From Toxotes chatareus (lineage: Eukaryota; Chordata; Actinopteri; Toxotidae), in assembly GCA_016801885.1 (NCBI GenBank), contig CM028885.1:1424955-1488954 (forward strand): a stretch of 64,000 nucleotides of DNA. Reading direction: 5' to 3'. The translations under genes were made by a program, and so were the position numbers. Every line of letters begins with the position of its first letter. The first letter of the stretch is position 1. The notes beneath the pieces are model-generated. The model was not told the DNA's origin, did no database searches, and saw only the letters and a list, made by a program, of their open reading frames with translations. Of the stretch, positions 1 to 13,480 are shown in pieces.

Positions 1-2470
1 ATAATTATATAGTTCTGGCCCTCAGTCTATTTATTCACAGTAGTGAAGACTGAGGAAGTTATTTTGTCAGCACTTTATTATGCTTATAGCTATAGGAGGG
101 TAATGTGTTTGGCATCAGCTGCTGTGATACAGCATGTAAGAATATGCACCGTGGCAGTACAAAGCTGCTAACACACAGTTGCAGTTACACAATGACTAAG
201 ACAATGCAACACCCTACAGCCACACCTGTATCAGCATTAACCTGCCAAATTAAAAATGACATAAACAATACAACATCACATGCGACACTAGATACACCAC
301 AGGCACAGAAAATCCCTGAGAGAATAAACAGGTATTTAATAATCAGTATCGTCAGCAAAATCATGACTGTGCAGTTTAATTGCATAATTAAACACACATA
401 ACCACAGTAATCGAGAGCTTGGATAACACCAAGTTTTGAATCACTTGCTAAACTGTATCCTGTGACAGGATTGATTGGCTAAAATGGCAATGACAATGGC
501 TAAAATGGTAATTTGCTGTAAATACATCTGCTACTGTGTTACTGTGAACACCATTATAAAACCACTATGGCACAGGAGGTTCAGAGGAGCTCAGCTTCTC
601 CTGGAATGACTGCACTGGGGTCCTCTCCTAGTAGGGGGTGTAACGCAATACTACTCTGTCTGTTTATGTCACAAAAAAATCCCTATACTCAGATTTACTA
701 GTATTTCTAGCCATAAAGGTTAACTCAGAGTCAACAAGCTGATTAAATATTTTAAATGAGCAAATGTAGTTTGTAGCTTCAGCCTTAGCTACAAATTGAG
801 ACATTTCATGGTTGTGTGTTATATGTTATTACTTGTTTTTATTTGAACTCATTTACATAAACTCACCTGTGGACCTCCTTGTGCTCCCTCTGAGACCGAT
901 GCCTCCAGCAGCTGCCTATCCTAAACAAGCAGGGTGCAGGGGTAAAGAATAGGCTCAAAATTAAGCTCCCTCAATTAATGTCCACCTACAGAACATTAAG
1001 AAATTTTACAGCTGTGGCACTAGCAAACCTTCAGTGAATCCTGAAAAGTAATATCATGAAATGAATGGGAACAATATCTAATTGCAATAGGCTAGTGTTG
1101 TTTAATGTTAACATTTTTCAGCTTTAAGCATTTTGGAGCATATACATTAATACATTTCCACAGCATAATAATAATAATAATCTCTACAAAAAGGTTCCTT
1201 GCACCATTGTTGTCCTTGTTCCTTGACTTCCCATCCTCGAGGTGATGCAACAGTGATTTGGTCACTGCGCTTATGCTGATGACACCAGTGAAGAGTTTGC
1301 CAGCCGCAGGAGAAAGGAGGGATACAACCTGGCTGCCTGTGCCGCAGACCATTTTACGGGCTTTCTTTTTGTAATTACTGTGTTAAGAATCTTTCTGTGC
1401 CAAGCAGCCATGTGACCTGCAATTCCAACAGTGACCACCAAAATCCCAACACAGCCCAGCGCTGTTCTTTAGGGGGTTAGGCTATTTGAGTCAGGCTATT
1501 AAATCCCATTGTTATTGGACTGACTTCAGTATGGGTCAGCTTGGTGCAGGATAGCCACGCTGTACTGCTTCTCCCTAATGTGGCAGTTGACGTGAACTAC
1601 TTTTCTTACATGATAGAAATCAGAGCATGACCTTTTTGTGTATTTCTTTCTGTTTTAATCTTTTTCTCGGAGCAGAAACTCTATGATTCAGTAAGACTGG
1701 TGATATTTATGTAATATTTCATTTTTTTCTGACCTGACGTCACAGGCAATCAGAAGATTGAGGGATTTAGGATTAGAACTCCATTGATTCTACACTGACG
1801 ACATTCACATGCACGTTCAAACCAAATTACTGTGAAGAACTAGATGAAATAGATTCATTAAAACATTGTTTATGTTTAAATAACAATGTTTATATCCACA
1901 AAGATGTTAACATCAGGATTTTATCAGCTGCCACAGCTGTTTATGATGAGCCCCTTGTGTTTTTGTACGATATGATATATGTGAATCAGCTTGCAGGGAT
2001 CTGCAGAGTGAAACCTCCATCCTACATCAGCACATCCTCCTCTCGGAAAATGTTTTGGAACCACTGTCATGGTGACAGGCAGAGAAAGTACAGCTTTTCC
2101 ATCCCCATTCAGTGTGTGAAGCAAAGGTGAGAGACAGAAATTAAAAGGGGGAGTCCAGGAGGAATGAGAGGGGGGAACAGCGGTGATTCCAGACACCTAC
2201 GTGCGATGCTGCTGTTGGCTGTACATACGTCACAGCGTCACATGCGACTCACAGATGGGGATGGCATCCTCATCTTCATCTCAGGTCTGCCTTTGTGTTA
2301 CATCAAAACACACCGACAGGATTTCAGTCAGGGAGGACTGTTGCTGTGGATCAGCTGATCCCACTGATGACAGGGGTGGTTGGTTTACCTCAGTAGCTGG
2401 CTAATGAGGCATGTAGGGCTGTTCCTGTTAGTCTACATAGACACACACACACTTACACACAAACACATGT
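1..2470. other. Intergenic/upstream region of lrrc38, no gene recognised
   Basis: AT-rich non-coding DNA with only short open frames that show no domain, no plausible splice structure and no resemblance to a family I know. There are short simple stretches such as (ATA)n near 1165-1180 and a CA-rich run near 2440-2465. It may hold distal regulatory DNA or an untranslated exon for lrrc38, but nothing in the sequence proves it. Confidence 0.5.
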
Positions 2471-2907
2471 CTTGTGGCTTACCCCAAAATCCCCGCCCCC
2501 CTCGCCTCTGGTTCGTTAGCTTCTATTTACCTCTGTGTTAATCCTCTCCCCTTTCACATCCCCCCCCTCTTCCCCTCCTCACCACTCTCTTGCACGCTTT
2601 CTGTTTTGCTCCTCCCCTCTCTTCCCTCAAAGCCAGCAGGCTGCTATTTGATCCAGACTGCTTGTTACATGATCTCCCAGAATACAGCGGTCCCTGGCTA
2701 CTCGATGGCTTTTTCTCGCTTTGCAGCTCAGAGAGCACGAAAGGATGCCAGTGCCACGCTGAACCTACATCATTTGACCTTTCCTTTCCTTTCCCCTCCT
2801 GTGATCTCAACCTGCCTATCTGTCCATTTCCCTGGCCTCCCCTCTCACCCCCTGTCGAGATCCCCTCACCCCCCTGTCTCTTGATTAATGCTGCCGCCCC
2901 CTCAACA

Positions 2908-5813
2908 ATGTTACCATGCATTAACTGGCTGCAGCCTTTCCTTGCCTTGATCTCTTCCACCTTGCTCACGCGAGGTCACAACTGCCCATCCAGCTGTTTA
3001 TGTCCAGACCATCACACTGTTGACTGCACCGGTCAAGGTCTAACCAGGGTCCCGGACTCCATCCCTCTGGATGTTCGCCGTCTCCTGCTCTCCAACAACT
3101 GGATTCCCTCGATCCCGTCTGACTTCTTGGTACTTTACAGTGATCTGGTCTATCTGGACCTCAGGAATAACTCCCTCTCCCAGCTGGAGCCAGGGACCTT
3201 GAGCACCTCCTCCAGATTAGTCTTCTTGGACTTAGGGAGCAACAACCTGACGGAAATCCCCTCAGGGACATTTGGGGAGTCCAGGAGTCTGATCAAACTG
3301 CGACTAGGAAACAACCCCTTCCTAAACATGGTAGGCAGGGATGCTTTTACGGGGTTGACTTCTTTGAGGGAGCTGGAGCTGGAAAGAAATGGCCTCACAG
3401 CGCTGGACGTCAGAGTCCTGGAACCCCTGCCTTCCCTTCGAATGCTGCGTCTGGAGGGAAACCCCTGGCTCTGCAACTGCCACTTTGCCAAACTCTTTGA
3501 ATGGCTGACAGAGAACCGCCACAAGCTCCCAACGGGTAAGACATATGCTGCTTAAGGTATGGACCTGCAGTCATTTACCCCATGCCAGAACACAGGAAAT
3601 CTAATCAATCCCCTGAGGTACATTTAAATCATGACATTTGATTGATCAGTTGGAATTAGAACAAAGTAAAGCCAAGGAATTGACAAAAACATCAAATTGT
3701 AAACAGCTAATCTTGTTGTTTAGAGTGCTCTGACTAACAGCAGGTCTCCATCTTTGTATTCAGAGGTGCAGCAAACTCTCTGTGGCTGTGAATTTGAGGA
3801 CAATTACATCTTGTTTATTGAGCGATAGAGTTGACATTATGTGTTATCATGAGAATCAGGATAGGCAGAGCTGTGGAACCAGACACAGTGGATGAGACAC
3901 AGCCATCGTTACACACTGCACAGTACTGAAGGCATTCATACAGACATCAGTGCAGTTGAACCACACTGACCTCAGCCCAGTGTTTTTCAGATATCAGGAG
4001 TTTACATGAAGATAAACTCTGTATGATACACACATATCAAAAAGTGTAATTCTTCCCAGGTCAAGGCAAAAATGAAAAGATGGAAGTTCTAGTTTTCACT
4101 TGTTAACTGAATCAGTGTTAATATAAAGCTGATTATCAGGTTCATCACAGGTCATTTCAGGTAAACACTGATTCACAGCGTCTGCAAGTTATACTTATAT
4201 GACTGCACATTACTACACACCACTACTGTACTAAAAAAAATGTGTGTGTAAAATGACTTTAATTGACTGGCTTGTAGTTAAACTTTCAGCCTTCAGCACC
4301 AGCTGAAGTTTGCTCAGTTGTCGCACCGTGGCTCAAACATGAACATCAATCACACAATACAGCCATGTATGGGAGAGATTGTAAACCTTATATCCTGTCC
4401 ATAGATGGTTCCTGGCATGATCTGGGATGTGATTGTCCACCCTGATCTTTCTGCTGACTGTTAGTTAATTATGTTGATCATCTGCCACTTGTGACCCATT
4501 CCAGTCTGTTGGTCACAAAAAAAAAAAAAAAAGGCCAAAACCAGCTCAGCTGCACAACTGAAACAGAATTTGAGTAAGAAATTTTAAACATTTTAAATGC
4601 TGTTGGGTAATTTATTGTATAGTATTATGCCATGTTTTACATGCTAATATAAGTTCTCCAGAATCTGTAAAATAACTAGTACCTGTCAACTAAGCGTGGT
4701 GGAGTAAAAAGTACAGTATTTTCTTGAAATGTCACAGAGTATAAATATAAAGTAGAATAAAATTTTAATACAAAAGCAAATTGTAAATAAGTACAACAGT
4801 TCAGTAAATCTGTGTCAGTGTCAGGGAAATGAAGGTGTATTTAAGTGTTAGCATGAATGCTACCAAACAAATATGATAAAGTCTTCTACATTATTAACAA
4901 CCGTCAAATGAACACCATAGTGTAGGTGTTATAAAAACCCAATCACTTTGCAGAGAAGCTGAACAGTTACCTCAAAGCAACCTGTGACGGCCACATTTGA
5001 ATTTCAGGTTAATAACGAGTCACTTCAGTCCACTGTCATGGCTCTGGAGTCTTAAATAGGAATGAGTGAGAGAAATACAAGAAAGCCTACATACTGTAAC
5101 ATGCCTTATTTAGTACTACAGTACATCTGACACCATAACACTGACACCAGCTACCCATGTCTAGACTGATTCCAAACAGCAAAACAAGTCTGTACACACA
5201 GCTACACACACACACATACACAATCACATTGAATGAAATGAAATGGTTTTAGATTTCAACAAAATAACTGTGGATGTTTTTGGGAGTCTGTGCAGAGCTT
5301 TCAGAGGACACTGCCTTGCAGTCATTTTGCGTGCATGGCCCTGGCTACATTCACAACAACTCCGTGTTTGTGTGTATGCACCTGTGTGCGTACTGCACAT
5401 ATAGTATGCATGTGTACAGCCATGTGTACCCATCTCTGTGTTGCCATTTTGTGTTCCTGTAGATATGTGTATGTGCACACCTATCTTTGTTTTATGTAAT
5501 ATAAGTGTGCATTTGTGTCCACCTGAAACATTTGTACATACTATTAAACACGTGTTTCTGCATGTGTGCACCTGCATGAGTTTGTGAAACACACATTTTG
5601 GCGCACGTCTGTGTGCTTTTTGTCCATGTGCCCATATAAACGAATGTGTGTGTGTGTGTGAGGGGATGTGTTTCTGCCTGTCTGTCTCCTGCATGCCTGT
5701 GTGAGCATGAGTCTGGCTGCCTGTTGTAGCGCCACGTGACTGGAACATCACCAAGCGATGAGGTCACTGAGTCCCTTTTCATGTGGAAAACCCCTTCTGG
5801 TCTTACAGTGACT

Positions 5814-5849
<36 letters not shown>

Positions 5850-7588
5850 ACAATGATGTCTAGTGACTCTTGGGTACAGCGGTGCTAAGGAGGAATCTGG
5901 ATAAAATGGAAGTGCCTCTCTCTGCACAATGGACAAAATGTTTCCAGGACGCTGCAGTCCATCGGCACAGAAAACACACCACTAGCTTTCTATTTCTTGG
6001 TGTCGTAAAACACTGTTTGCTAATGATGGTTTGCAGAGACGCCAAGACACGTCTAAAATAAAAAAATGAATGTTTTGTTTTAAAATGGTTACGTAATAAT
6101 ATCTCCTGTAGTTACTAAGATGTGGATGAATTCTGGTTGTATTTCTGTTGGTGTGTTCAGGGGGGTTACAGCTCAGAGATGACGCCCACAGAGACAGCCT
6201 CCATAGATTTATGAAAATGGGAAAATGGGAAAGTTTAACTACAACTGATTTGAGGATAATGATTACTTGCATTGGTTGCAGCTGGAAATGCTTACGAAGC
6301 AGACTGCGCAGTATGTCGGAGGTGTTTCAGACTGGGGACGACAGGGATCAAGGCGGTGGAATCGCACATGCTAGCTAGGATGTTAGCATGGATATTACAG
6401 TGGGGAAAGCCACAGCCAGTCAGTTGTTAACTGTGGGATGGGGGGGCGGGGGTGTGTGCGTGCGTGCACGTGTTTGTGCTTTGCAGGAGAAAATCTTAAA
6501 TTGTATAAGCTGTCACTGTTTGGTGACAGCTAGAAGACTGAGTGAAAGTTATTACTCCAGACATATCATGTATTGTTCCACTGTGTTACATGATCAGGAT
6601 CAGGTTGGATTTGTCACAAAAAGCTTTTTTCATTGAGAAACTAGGGTCTGGCAAACAGTTTACAATGACAAAGTAATGAAATGAAAGCTTTGAAACAGAA
6701 AGGCATAGGAGGCAATTAAATATATGAAGCGGTTGAAAGCAACACCATTTTGAGCATTAATTTTTTTTTGCAAACTGAAACAGGATTGTGGAGTTTGTGT
6801 TCTCGAAACTGGGCCTTCTGTTTCTAAAAGTGCACCAAAGCAGTGTTATCATCACTAATGTTCATTCTGTCAGAGCAAAGCATTGATAGATTGATGTTTG
6901 GTTTGTAGAACTGTTGCAGTGACTGGTTAGATAACTAACATTGAACCATTTACACTGATTGTGGACAAGAGTTTTTTCTCAGGTCACTGTATAGGTGTTG
7001 AAAAAGTTTTGTTTTATCACCAACGACCTGTGTGTTTGCCTTTATTTGGCAGTCAGTAGAAAGAGACTGGAGACATTGGAGGAGAGACAGGTATGACATG
7101 CAACAGAGGTTCTCTCCCTGGGAACTGAAAGGTGAATGTTGCAGTTGTGTGGTATGAGCCATAACAACAAGTCCACAGGGGCATCCCACCCCTTGTGTTT
7201 TTCAATGCAGTGCTCTATTTCATGTGAACACCCATTTATCCTTGGAAATGACTTGCGAGTCAGAATGTTAAGACAGGCATGAAAACCCAGTGTCCTGGAT
7301 GTCCATGAGCTGCTTCACTTGTTGCTTTCTCTCTTCCCAGGTATGGAGGGGATAGAGTGCTCCCTGCCTTTGGATGGACGTCGTGTTCCCCTCAATTTAC
7401 TCTCTGAAGACAGTTTCCGGGAGTGCCGTGGTACCCTCACCCTCACCGACTACCTCATCGTCATCTTCTCCGGCATATCCGTCTCGGTGGCAGCCATCAT
7501 GACCAGCTTCTTTCTCGCTTCAACAGTCCACTGCTTCCAGCGCCTCAGCAAAGGCAGCAAAGGAGATGAGGAGGAAGGGAACGACTGA
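2908..7588 (+). CDS. lrrc38: LRRC38, leucine-rich repeat BK channel gamma subunit (2 exons)
   Basis: Coding exons are 2908-3535 and 7341-7588, a phase-1 junction with GT/AG ends, giving 291 residues (human LRRC38 is about this length). The family are single-pass membrane proteins that shift voltage gating of BK (KCNMA1) channels. In order the translation shows a signal peptide (about residues 1-23), a Cys-rich LRRNT cap (CPSSCLCPDHHTVDC), five to six LRRs with LxxLxLxxN cores, an LRRCT cap starting at NPWLCNCHFAKLFEW, a transmembrane helix (about 250-275, LIVIFSGISVSVAAIMTSFF) and a short acidic cytosolic tail GDEEEGND. I chose the ATG at 2908 because it has A at -3 and is followed at once by a hydrophobic signal peptide. 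An in-frame ATG at 2590 would add 106 low-complexity residues and hide that signal. Exon 2 carries the end of the LRRCT, the helix and the stop. A possible poly(A) signal AATAAA is at 8686. Confidence 0.93.
3536..7340 (+). other. lrrc38 intron 1
   Basis: Donor GTAAGA follows 3535 and acceptor CTTCCCAG ends at 7340. The intron holds a poly(A) run near 4516-4532, a region of TG/CA-biased sequence at about 5200-5850 with a (CA)n microsatellite at about 5816-5846, and no recognisable exon. Long open frames at 5224-5842 on the minus strand are His/Thr/Cys-rich products of the microsatellite. Confidence 0.8.
5816..5846. repeat. (CA)n microsatellite
   Basis: About 15 uninterrupted CA units in the lrrc38 intron. 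A likely polymorphic marker, with no coding role. Confidence 0.95.
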
Positions 7589-9295
7589 TGAGCAAAAGGA
7601 CAGGGGGAATAATTACATAAGGTGCAAGTGTTTTGCACAAAACTCTTGAGGTCCTGTTGGTATCCCAGAGAGAGCCTGACAAAACACAAGAGCAGTTACC
7701 ATGAGTTGAGAAAAATGCCAAACCAAGAAAGCTCTTAACATGTTCAATCCAAGATTATACGTGCGCTGTCATGAGAGTCACAGAATTTGGGAAACATCAG
7801 TTTGGCTTGAATCACTATGAAGAGGTTTTGCTTTCACTGAATGTAGGAATGTCCACTCGGGCAGACAGTACTGACTGTGGAGACACTGTTTTGTTTTTTT
7901 TGTTTTTTGTTTTTTTTTTTGTTACAAACAGGAGAGCTGTAGCATTGCACAGCAATTACACCACTCTTGGAAACAAAATATGCAGACCTCCTCATTAAGA
8001 CTGAGACTGATTTAATATATTCTAGGTGGAGATGAAGAGACCATAGAGAATCAAAGATCAAGATGCACCTCGGGAAATACAAAACATGTCTCCAGCAGGT
8101 GTTACCTATGGTGCAAGTATGAAAGTAACAGTGGGAGTTGAAGTCTTCACAGGTCTTGAAACATACACTCGACTCAAAAGGGAATTGTGTCAGGATCAGC
8201 TTACAGGATATTTTGGTCCTTTGAGATGTGTCAGACGAGGCAATCATAGATTTTTAAATTCTTGCCATAACTTTGCAGGCTACATGTTGGATCCTGACAA
8301 CCGTGGTTTGTCAACTTCAGATCCTGAATTCACCTCTCCACTTTTATACTTGCGTACAGGGGAGCATCCTGTGCTCCACTGGGCTAATGTTACAGATCAC
8401 AGAAGTTGTCAAACCAGGCAAGAGCTATGGCAAAAAAATATATAACATTCTGGGCCTTTTGTTGGTTGCAGTGGTTGTCATCCACCATACTATACTACAC
8501 AGGATAAAACAAGCTGTATCCAAATGCAATTTTAGGCAGTTTATCACAATTTTGTGGGACTTATTGCATTAAAAATTAGATTCACTGCAGTGGTCTATCC
8601 CTGCGCGCAGACCCTTGCAACTAAAACACACCCCAAACTGCAATCCAAAGCTTTCAGCTCTTTTGAAGTAGTTTCTCATGAATTTAATAAAATTGTCTCA
8701 GTGAGTCATATAAGTCATGAGAAAATCAGCTGTGCTTTGCTTACAAAATAATTGTAAAAATAGTCGACATTTTAAGTCTGATTCTACCCAGAGTGCAGTG
8801 CGCTACAAAGACCTGATTTGGGTCGGATCCTCAGGTTTTCAGAAGTTCAGGTCTGCCCCAGACCTCTACTGAGAGGGTCCACTGCTACAGCTGGTGGCTA
8901 AGTGCCTTGCTCAACAGCCTCTTGGTTGTTGAAAGAGCAGATGTCAGGATTTGAAAGCTAGCTTTCTGAAATATTTGAATACTCTCATTTAACAACAGTT
9001 ATTTTTATTTCGTGTCTTTTGTTGTTTCCCAGTACTATAACAGAAGCTTCTTTTGCACCTCAAGATATTTTCAAAACTGAAGTTGGTAACTTTGCACATT
9101 GGCAGACTCGTTCATTCTTGGGGATTCCATTGCAGTAATGGTTTACAGGTAGAATAAGATATTTTTTATTTAACTTCTGCAAGTAACATTTCCTTCTGAT
9201 ATTGCAGACTTGATTAGTCCAGAGGCCTGCTGTAATCCACTGATGCAATAATATTTCCGATAGATCTGTGAAAAGCATAGAGAAGTCATAGGTCA
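7589..9295. other. lrrc38 3' UTR and intergenic DNA
   Basis: Non-coding after the lrrc38 stop. It contains a T-rich tract near 7889-7921 and a candidate poly(A) signal AATAAA at 8686-8691. If that signal is used, the 3' UTR is about 1.1 kb. Small open frames here have no recognisable domain. Confidence 0.5.
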
Positions 9296-9299
9296 GAGG

Positions 9300-9930
9300 T
9301 CATTCATATCTGAGGCTGCAGTGGGCACAGGTTCTCCAAAACTGGACAGTTGAAGAATGGAAAAACATAGCCTGGTCTGATGGATCTGGATTTGTGCTGA
9401 GGCTGCAGATGGTTTGGTCAGAATTTAGCATCAACAGCATGAATCCATGGAGCCAACCTGCCTTGTGTCAACATTACAGACCTGTGGTGGTGGTGTGATG
9501 GTGTGGGGGATGTTTTCTTGGCTCAGTTTAGGCCTTAATACCAATCATGGTCTGAATCCCACAGTCTGTCTGAGTATTGTTGCTGACCATGTTCATCCCT
9601 TCATGGCCACAGTTCACCATCTTCTAATGGCTGCTTCCAGCAGGATAATGCTCCATGTCACAAAGCTGAAGTCGTCTCAGACTGGTTTCATCAACATGAC
9701 AGTGAGTTCAGTGAACTTCAGTGGCCTCCCCAGTCTCCAGACCTAAATCCAGTAGGACACCTTTGGGATGTGGTCGAACAGGAGATTGGCAGCATGAATG
9801 ACGTGATGAATCATGCCAACATGGAGCAGAAGCTCAAAGGACGGTTTCCAGCATCTGGTGGAATCTGACACTGCTTGGAGAACAAAGAGAAGAACTACCC
9901 AGTTTTAGTCTGGTTTTCCTAATAAAATGC
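9300..9930 (+). pseudogene. Degenerate Tc1-like transposase
   Basis: Pieces of a Tc1/mariner transposase are legible in more than one frame. The first is a WSDGSGF block around the first catalytic Asp (near 9379). The second is a GGGVMVWGMF block (9484-9513). The third is a QQDNAPCHKAE block with the second Asp (near 9643-9675). The last is WPPQSPDLNPVGHLW (near 9722-9766). In Tc1-like enzymes the position after DLNPI/V is the third catalytic acid, Glu; here it is Gly. Frame breaks and that substitution show a dead copy. A CCTAATAAAATGC tail near 9918 resembles the 3' end of related fish elements. Confidence 0.85.
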
Positions 9931-12025
9931 TTGGTTGCGTGCATTACAGCACATCTTTATGGTATTCATGGCAACAGGTATCAAATTCTGTTTGCATTTA
10001 CAACAAGCATATTTGTTTAAACTTTTAATAGTACATGGACATATCCCCATGAATGTCAATATTTTACATGTCGGCTTCATGAAATTGACCTTTGTGTTTC
10101 AGTCTGATGACATGGAACATCAGTCATTCATTCTATTGTCTGTCAATCATCAGCTGTTCAACATTTTCTTTTAGAATATGTCAGCTTACCATTGGTCTGA
10201 TGAAGGCAGGACTGTTGACATCCTGTAGATGTTAACTGATCTTTTTTTTTTGCAAATTTGTTTCTGGGTTTTGCCCCATTTTGACTAGATTCGGAAAGCA
10301 GATTCAAAAGCAGGGGTACTCTATGCGTATGTGAGTGGGGGCCATGAATAGCAGGCATGAAGGCCTCTGTCAGCCTACTAGATTTGTAATCTCCAATTTG
10401 AAAGGGCTTCATGTGTTATGATCACTAACGATGAACAAGGATTATCAGGATACTTCATTGTGTGAAACATAAAGGAGTGAGTGGCAGAGGATAACAAAAA
10501 AAGTAATAAAAATATTTTTGCTTTGATGTTAATGTTGTTAGTCCATTTTGTTCTGTCTAACAAAACTGTTTGATGACCACATCTTTCTAATGTAGTTTTG
10601 TTCATCCAGGATTTGATTTAGATGTATAGTTTTAGTGACTACAGACCTTTATTACAGACTACAACACACAACATACAAGACAGTGATGAGAAAACACTGA
10701 CACCTGGGAGGAATGAAGTGCAACAATTCAAGTGACCTTGTCTGGCTTGTGGATCTGGATTCAGATAAAGTAACTTTGGGTTTATCCAATAGTAATGACA
10801 AAATCAGCTCAAACATAGATGCATGGTTTAAATAGCACTTTGACAGTTGCTTTACTTTTTACTTATTATGCCTGTATTATAAGTAATTTTCCCAGGTCAG
10901 CTGTCGGAATGTTTACTAATGTCTCTGTGTGTTTTTGTGGACTCCCATTCCTGCTTCCTGTATGTAGTTACCTTTAACTTCCTTGGGTGCCAAATAGATT
11001 TGATGTTGTCTGTATCTGTCTGTCTCTAAGCCTGGTCCATCGCCATCACCAGGCCCAAACCAAATCTGCACATTTTTTTTCAATGGAAAATTCACAGAAT
11101 TTAATCATGTGCTAATATTCATTTTGAATAATAAAGACAGTTTTTGATCAAAAATAAACACATATTTTAACCAATGATTCAAAGTAGGAGTCAGTTAAAT
11201 ATATGTGCAAAGTGCATTTACTGGAAAAGTCAACCAGTATAAAACGTAGGAGACATGGCCCATAAATGCAAGGTTCAATGTGGGGCAGAGGCAGCAGAAA
11301 TTCCTTTCCAAAACACAAAATCCCAACTAGTACCACCTCAACACAAGCACAGATACATAAATAAATAACTGGTTGGTGCTTGACCTCAGCTTCACCAAAG
11401 ATCTTTCAAGAACCTTTAAAGACAGGTGAAAACATGGCACTGACATTTTGGCATATACTTGGTATAAGAATCTTACTGGAATCAAACTGATGGCAGTCGT
11501 ATGTATGAGTGTATATGAGGAGGGAGACAGGAATGTGCAATTATTTGTTATCAGCGAACCAAGTCAGACCAACAGAGACATTACTTGTATGACTGGAGAT
11601 ATTCTCTCTGATATGATACATGTTCCAGTACGAAACCGCAGCTAGTAGCAATGATTGTTGTCCATGCTAAACAAGGCTACACACAAAGTTACAGACAAGA
11701 TGGGTTAAACACGCAATTAACATTACAGTAAAAAGAAAGTCAACATGCTGTTATGACTTCAGCTTCCACAAGCTCCACGTTGTATTAGCGCGTCTGAATG
11801 CAGATGTGTTATTTAACATCACAGTGGAATAATCACAGTTCTGTCTCTCACTGCATCAGGCCGTCACATCACATGATGCTGCAGTGCAGCTGGACAGGTG
11901 ACAGATGGAGGCTTAGAGAGACACAGGCCACATAATGAGCTGTGGCTCTCTGACATGTGACTGTGTTAGTGAGCAGCCATGTGTGAAACAGTCAGTTTAA
12001 GAGTCAGTACCTCCAAGTCTGAGGC
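9931..12025. other. Intergenic DNA, no gene recognised
   Basis: AT-rich, with poly(A/T) runs and short frames only. I see no domain, RNA gene or clear repeat boundary. Confidence 0.5.
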
Positions 12026-12029
12026 CATG

Positions 12030-12420
12030 GTTGCTGCCCCAGTTGAAGAGCTTTAAGTGTCTCAGGGCCTTGTTCTTGTACTGGACTGTTGTGGTGAAAG
12101 GGGAGCTGAGTTGGAAGGCTTTTTTATCCATGTTTCACCCCTCACCTGTGGTCATGAGTTTTGGGTAGAAACTGAAAGAATGAGATCATGGATGCGAGCA
12201 GCTGTGGAATGGCTGGGCTCACCCTTAGAAGGAACTCAAAGATCCAGGGGGAGCTCAGAGTAGAGCCACTGCACCTTCATGTTGAAAGAAGCCAGCTGTG
12301 TTGTGACAGGAGGTTTCCTCTTAAAATTGAGACAGTGAGACTTCACATCCATATAAGCCACAGAAGACACAGAGTCACTAATGGTGACCCTGGACACTCT
12401 GTTCACTGGGTAGGATGAAA
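12030..12420 (+). mobile_element. LINE 3'-end fragment (decayed)
   Basis: The frame near 12188-12320 contains ELRVEPLHLHVERSQL, a string I associate with the C-terminal part of a very common fish non-LTR retrotransposon ORF2, preceded by its usual upstream nucleotide context (GAGTTTTGGGTAG near 12158). The reverse transcriptase is missing and frames are broken. Clade not assigned. Confidence 0.6.
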
Positions 12421-12683
12421 ATCAACTTAAAGTTGTTCTGCCTTGGCCAACCTTAACCCAACTCCGTCTAACATTATATGTGCAGGACATACAGTTAAAT
12501 CGAAATACTGTTTCTCCCTCACCAAGTGAGAGGTACCACTAAGTAGGAAAAAATATTAAAAAATATTTAAAAATAGAAGATTAAAACCTATGTACAGATA
12601 AGTATTTAGGTAAAATAAAGTAGAATAAGAAAGAAAACCTATGTACAGTCAGAGTGTGCAGTATGGCAGCAGCATAGTTGGCA

Positions 12684-13480
12684 TTAGTACAAATTTATTA
12701 AGTGAGTAAAGTGCAGAATGAAACAGTCCACAGGAGATGGTTTATTATCAGCAGATGAAAAGTTGGATTGTGGTCCGGGGGCTGGGGGAAGAGGAGGGAG
12801 GTAGTGGATGGAGTTCAGCATCCTGACAGCCTGGTGGATGAAGCTGTTTGAGAGTCTTGTGGAGCCCGGAGACTCCAGTACCTTCTCCCTGATGGCAGGA
12901 AGCTGTGTGAAGAGAGTGTGTGAGGGGTGCGAGGTGTCACCAGTAATGCTGATGGCTCTGCGGGTGAGGCGGGTGTGGAAAATGTCCATGATGGATGGCA
13001 GGGGGGCACTGATGATCTTGCTGGCTGTATTCACTATGTGTTGCAGGGCCTTTTGGCGGGAGGCAGTGCAGCCTCCATACCACACAGTGATGCAGCCAGT
13101 GAGGATACTCTCGATGGTCCCTCGGTAGAAGGAGCACATGATGGGGAATGGGACTCGTAGAGGTGTGTTTGAGCCTTCTTGACCAGTGATGTGGTGTTGT
13201 TGGTCCAGGAGAGGTCCTCAGAGTTGTGCACCCCCAGGAACCTAGTGCTGCTTACCCTGTCCACAGCAGCACCGTTGATGGTCAGTGGGGGATTCTGCAG
13301 AGGTCTTCTCCTGAAGTCCACAACAATCTCTTTGGTTTTAGAAGAACAGAACCAGATTCAGAATGAATTCATCCCCAGCAGCCGAGTTCAAAGGAGATTA
13401 CTGAGAGTGCTCATGATGGGGAATGGGACTCGTAGAGGCGTGTTTGAGCCACCAACCCTGGTAAAGTTAAATGTGCCGTA
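12684..13480 (-). mobile_element. LINE ORF2 C-terminal fragment, antisense
   Basis: Minus-strand frames at 13139-12684, 13009-12815 and 13321-13034 carry the FYRGTIESILTGCITVWYGG block, then HPSHTLF and LPSGRRYWSLRAPQ blocks in neighbouring frames. This is the conserved C-terminal region after the reverse transcriptase in common fish LINEs (Rex/L2/CR1-type; exact clade uncertain). Frame switches show it is inactive. A 38-bp segment at 13139-13176 recurs at 13414-13451, a small internal duplication. A related antisense fragment lies at 25640-25985. Confidence 0.75.

Noticed and set aside
2590..2907. In-frame upstream ATG that would lengthen LRRC38 by 106 residues
   Set aside because: The added part is low-complexity from C/T-rich DNA and would bury the signal peptide that follows the ATG at 2908.
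5731..5740. CACGTGAC E-box in the lrrc38 intron
   Set aside because: A single short motif without promoter context; expected by chance.
5224..5842. Long minus-strand His/Thr/Cys-rich frames
   Set aside because: They are translations of CA/TG-biased sequence and a microsatellite in the lrrc38 intron, with no domain.
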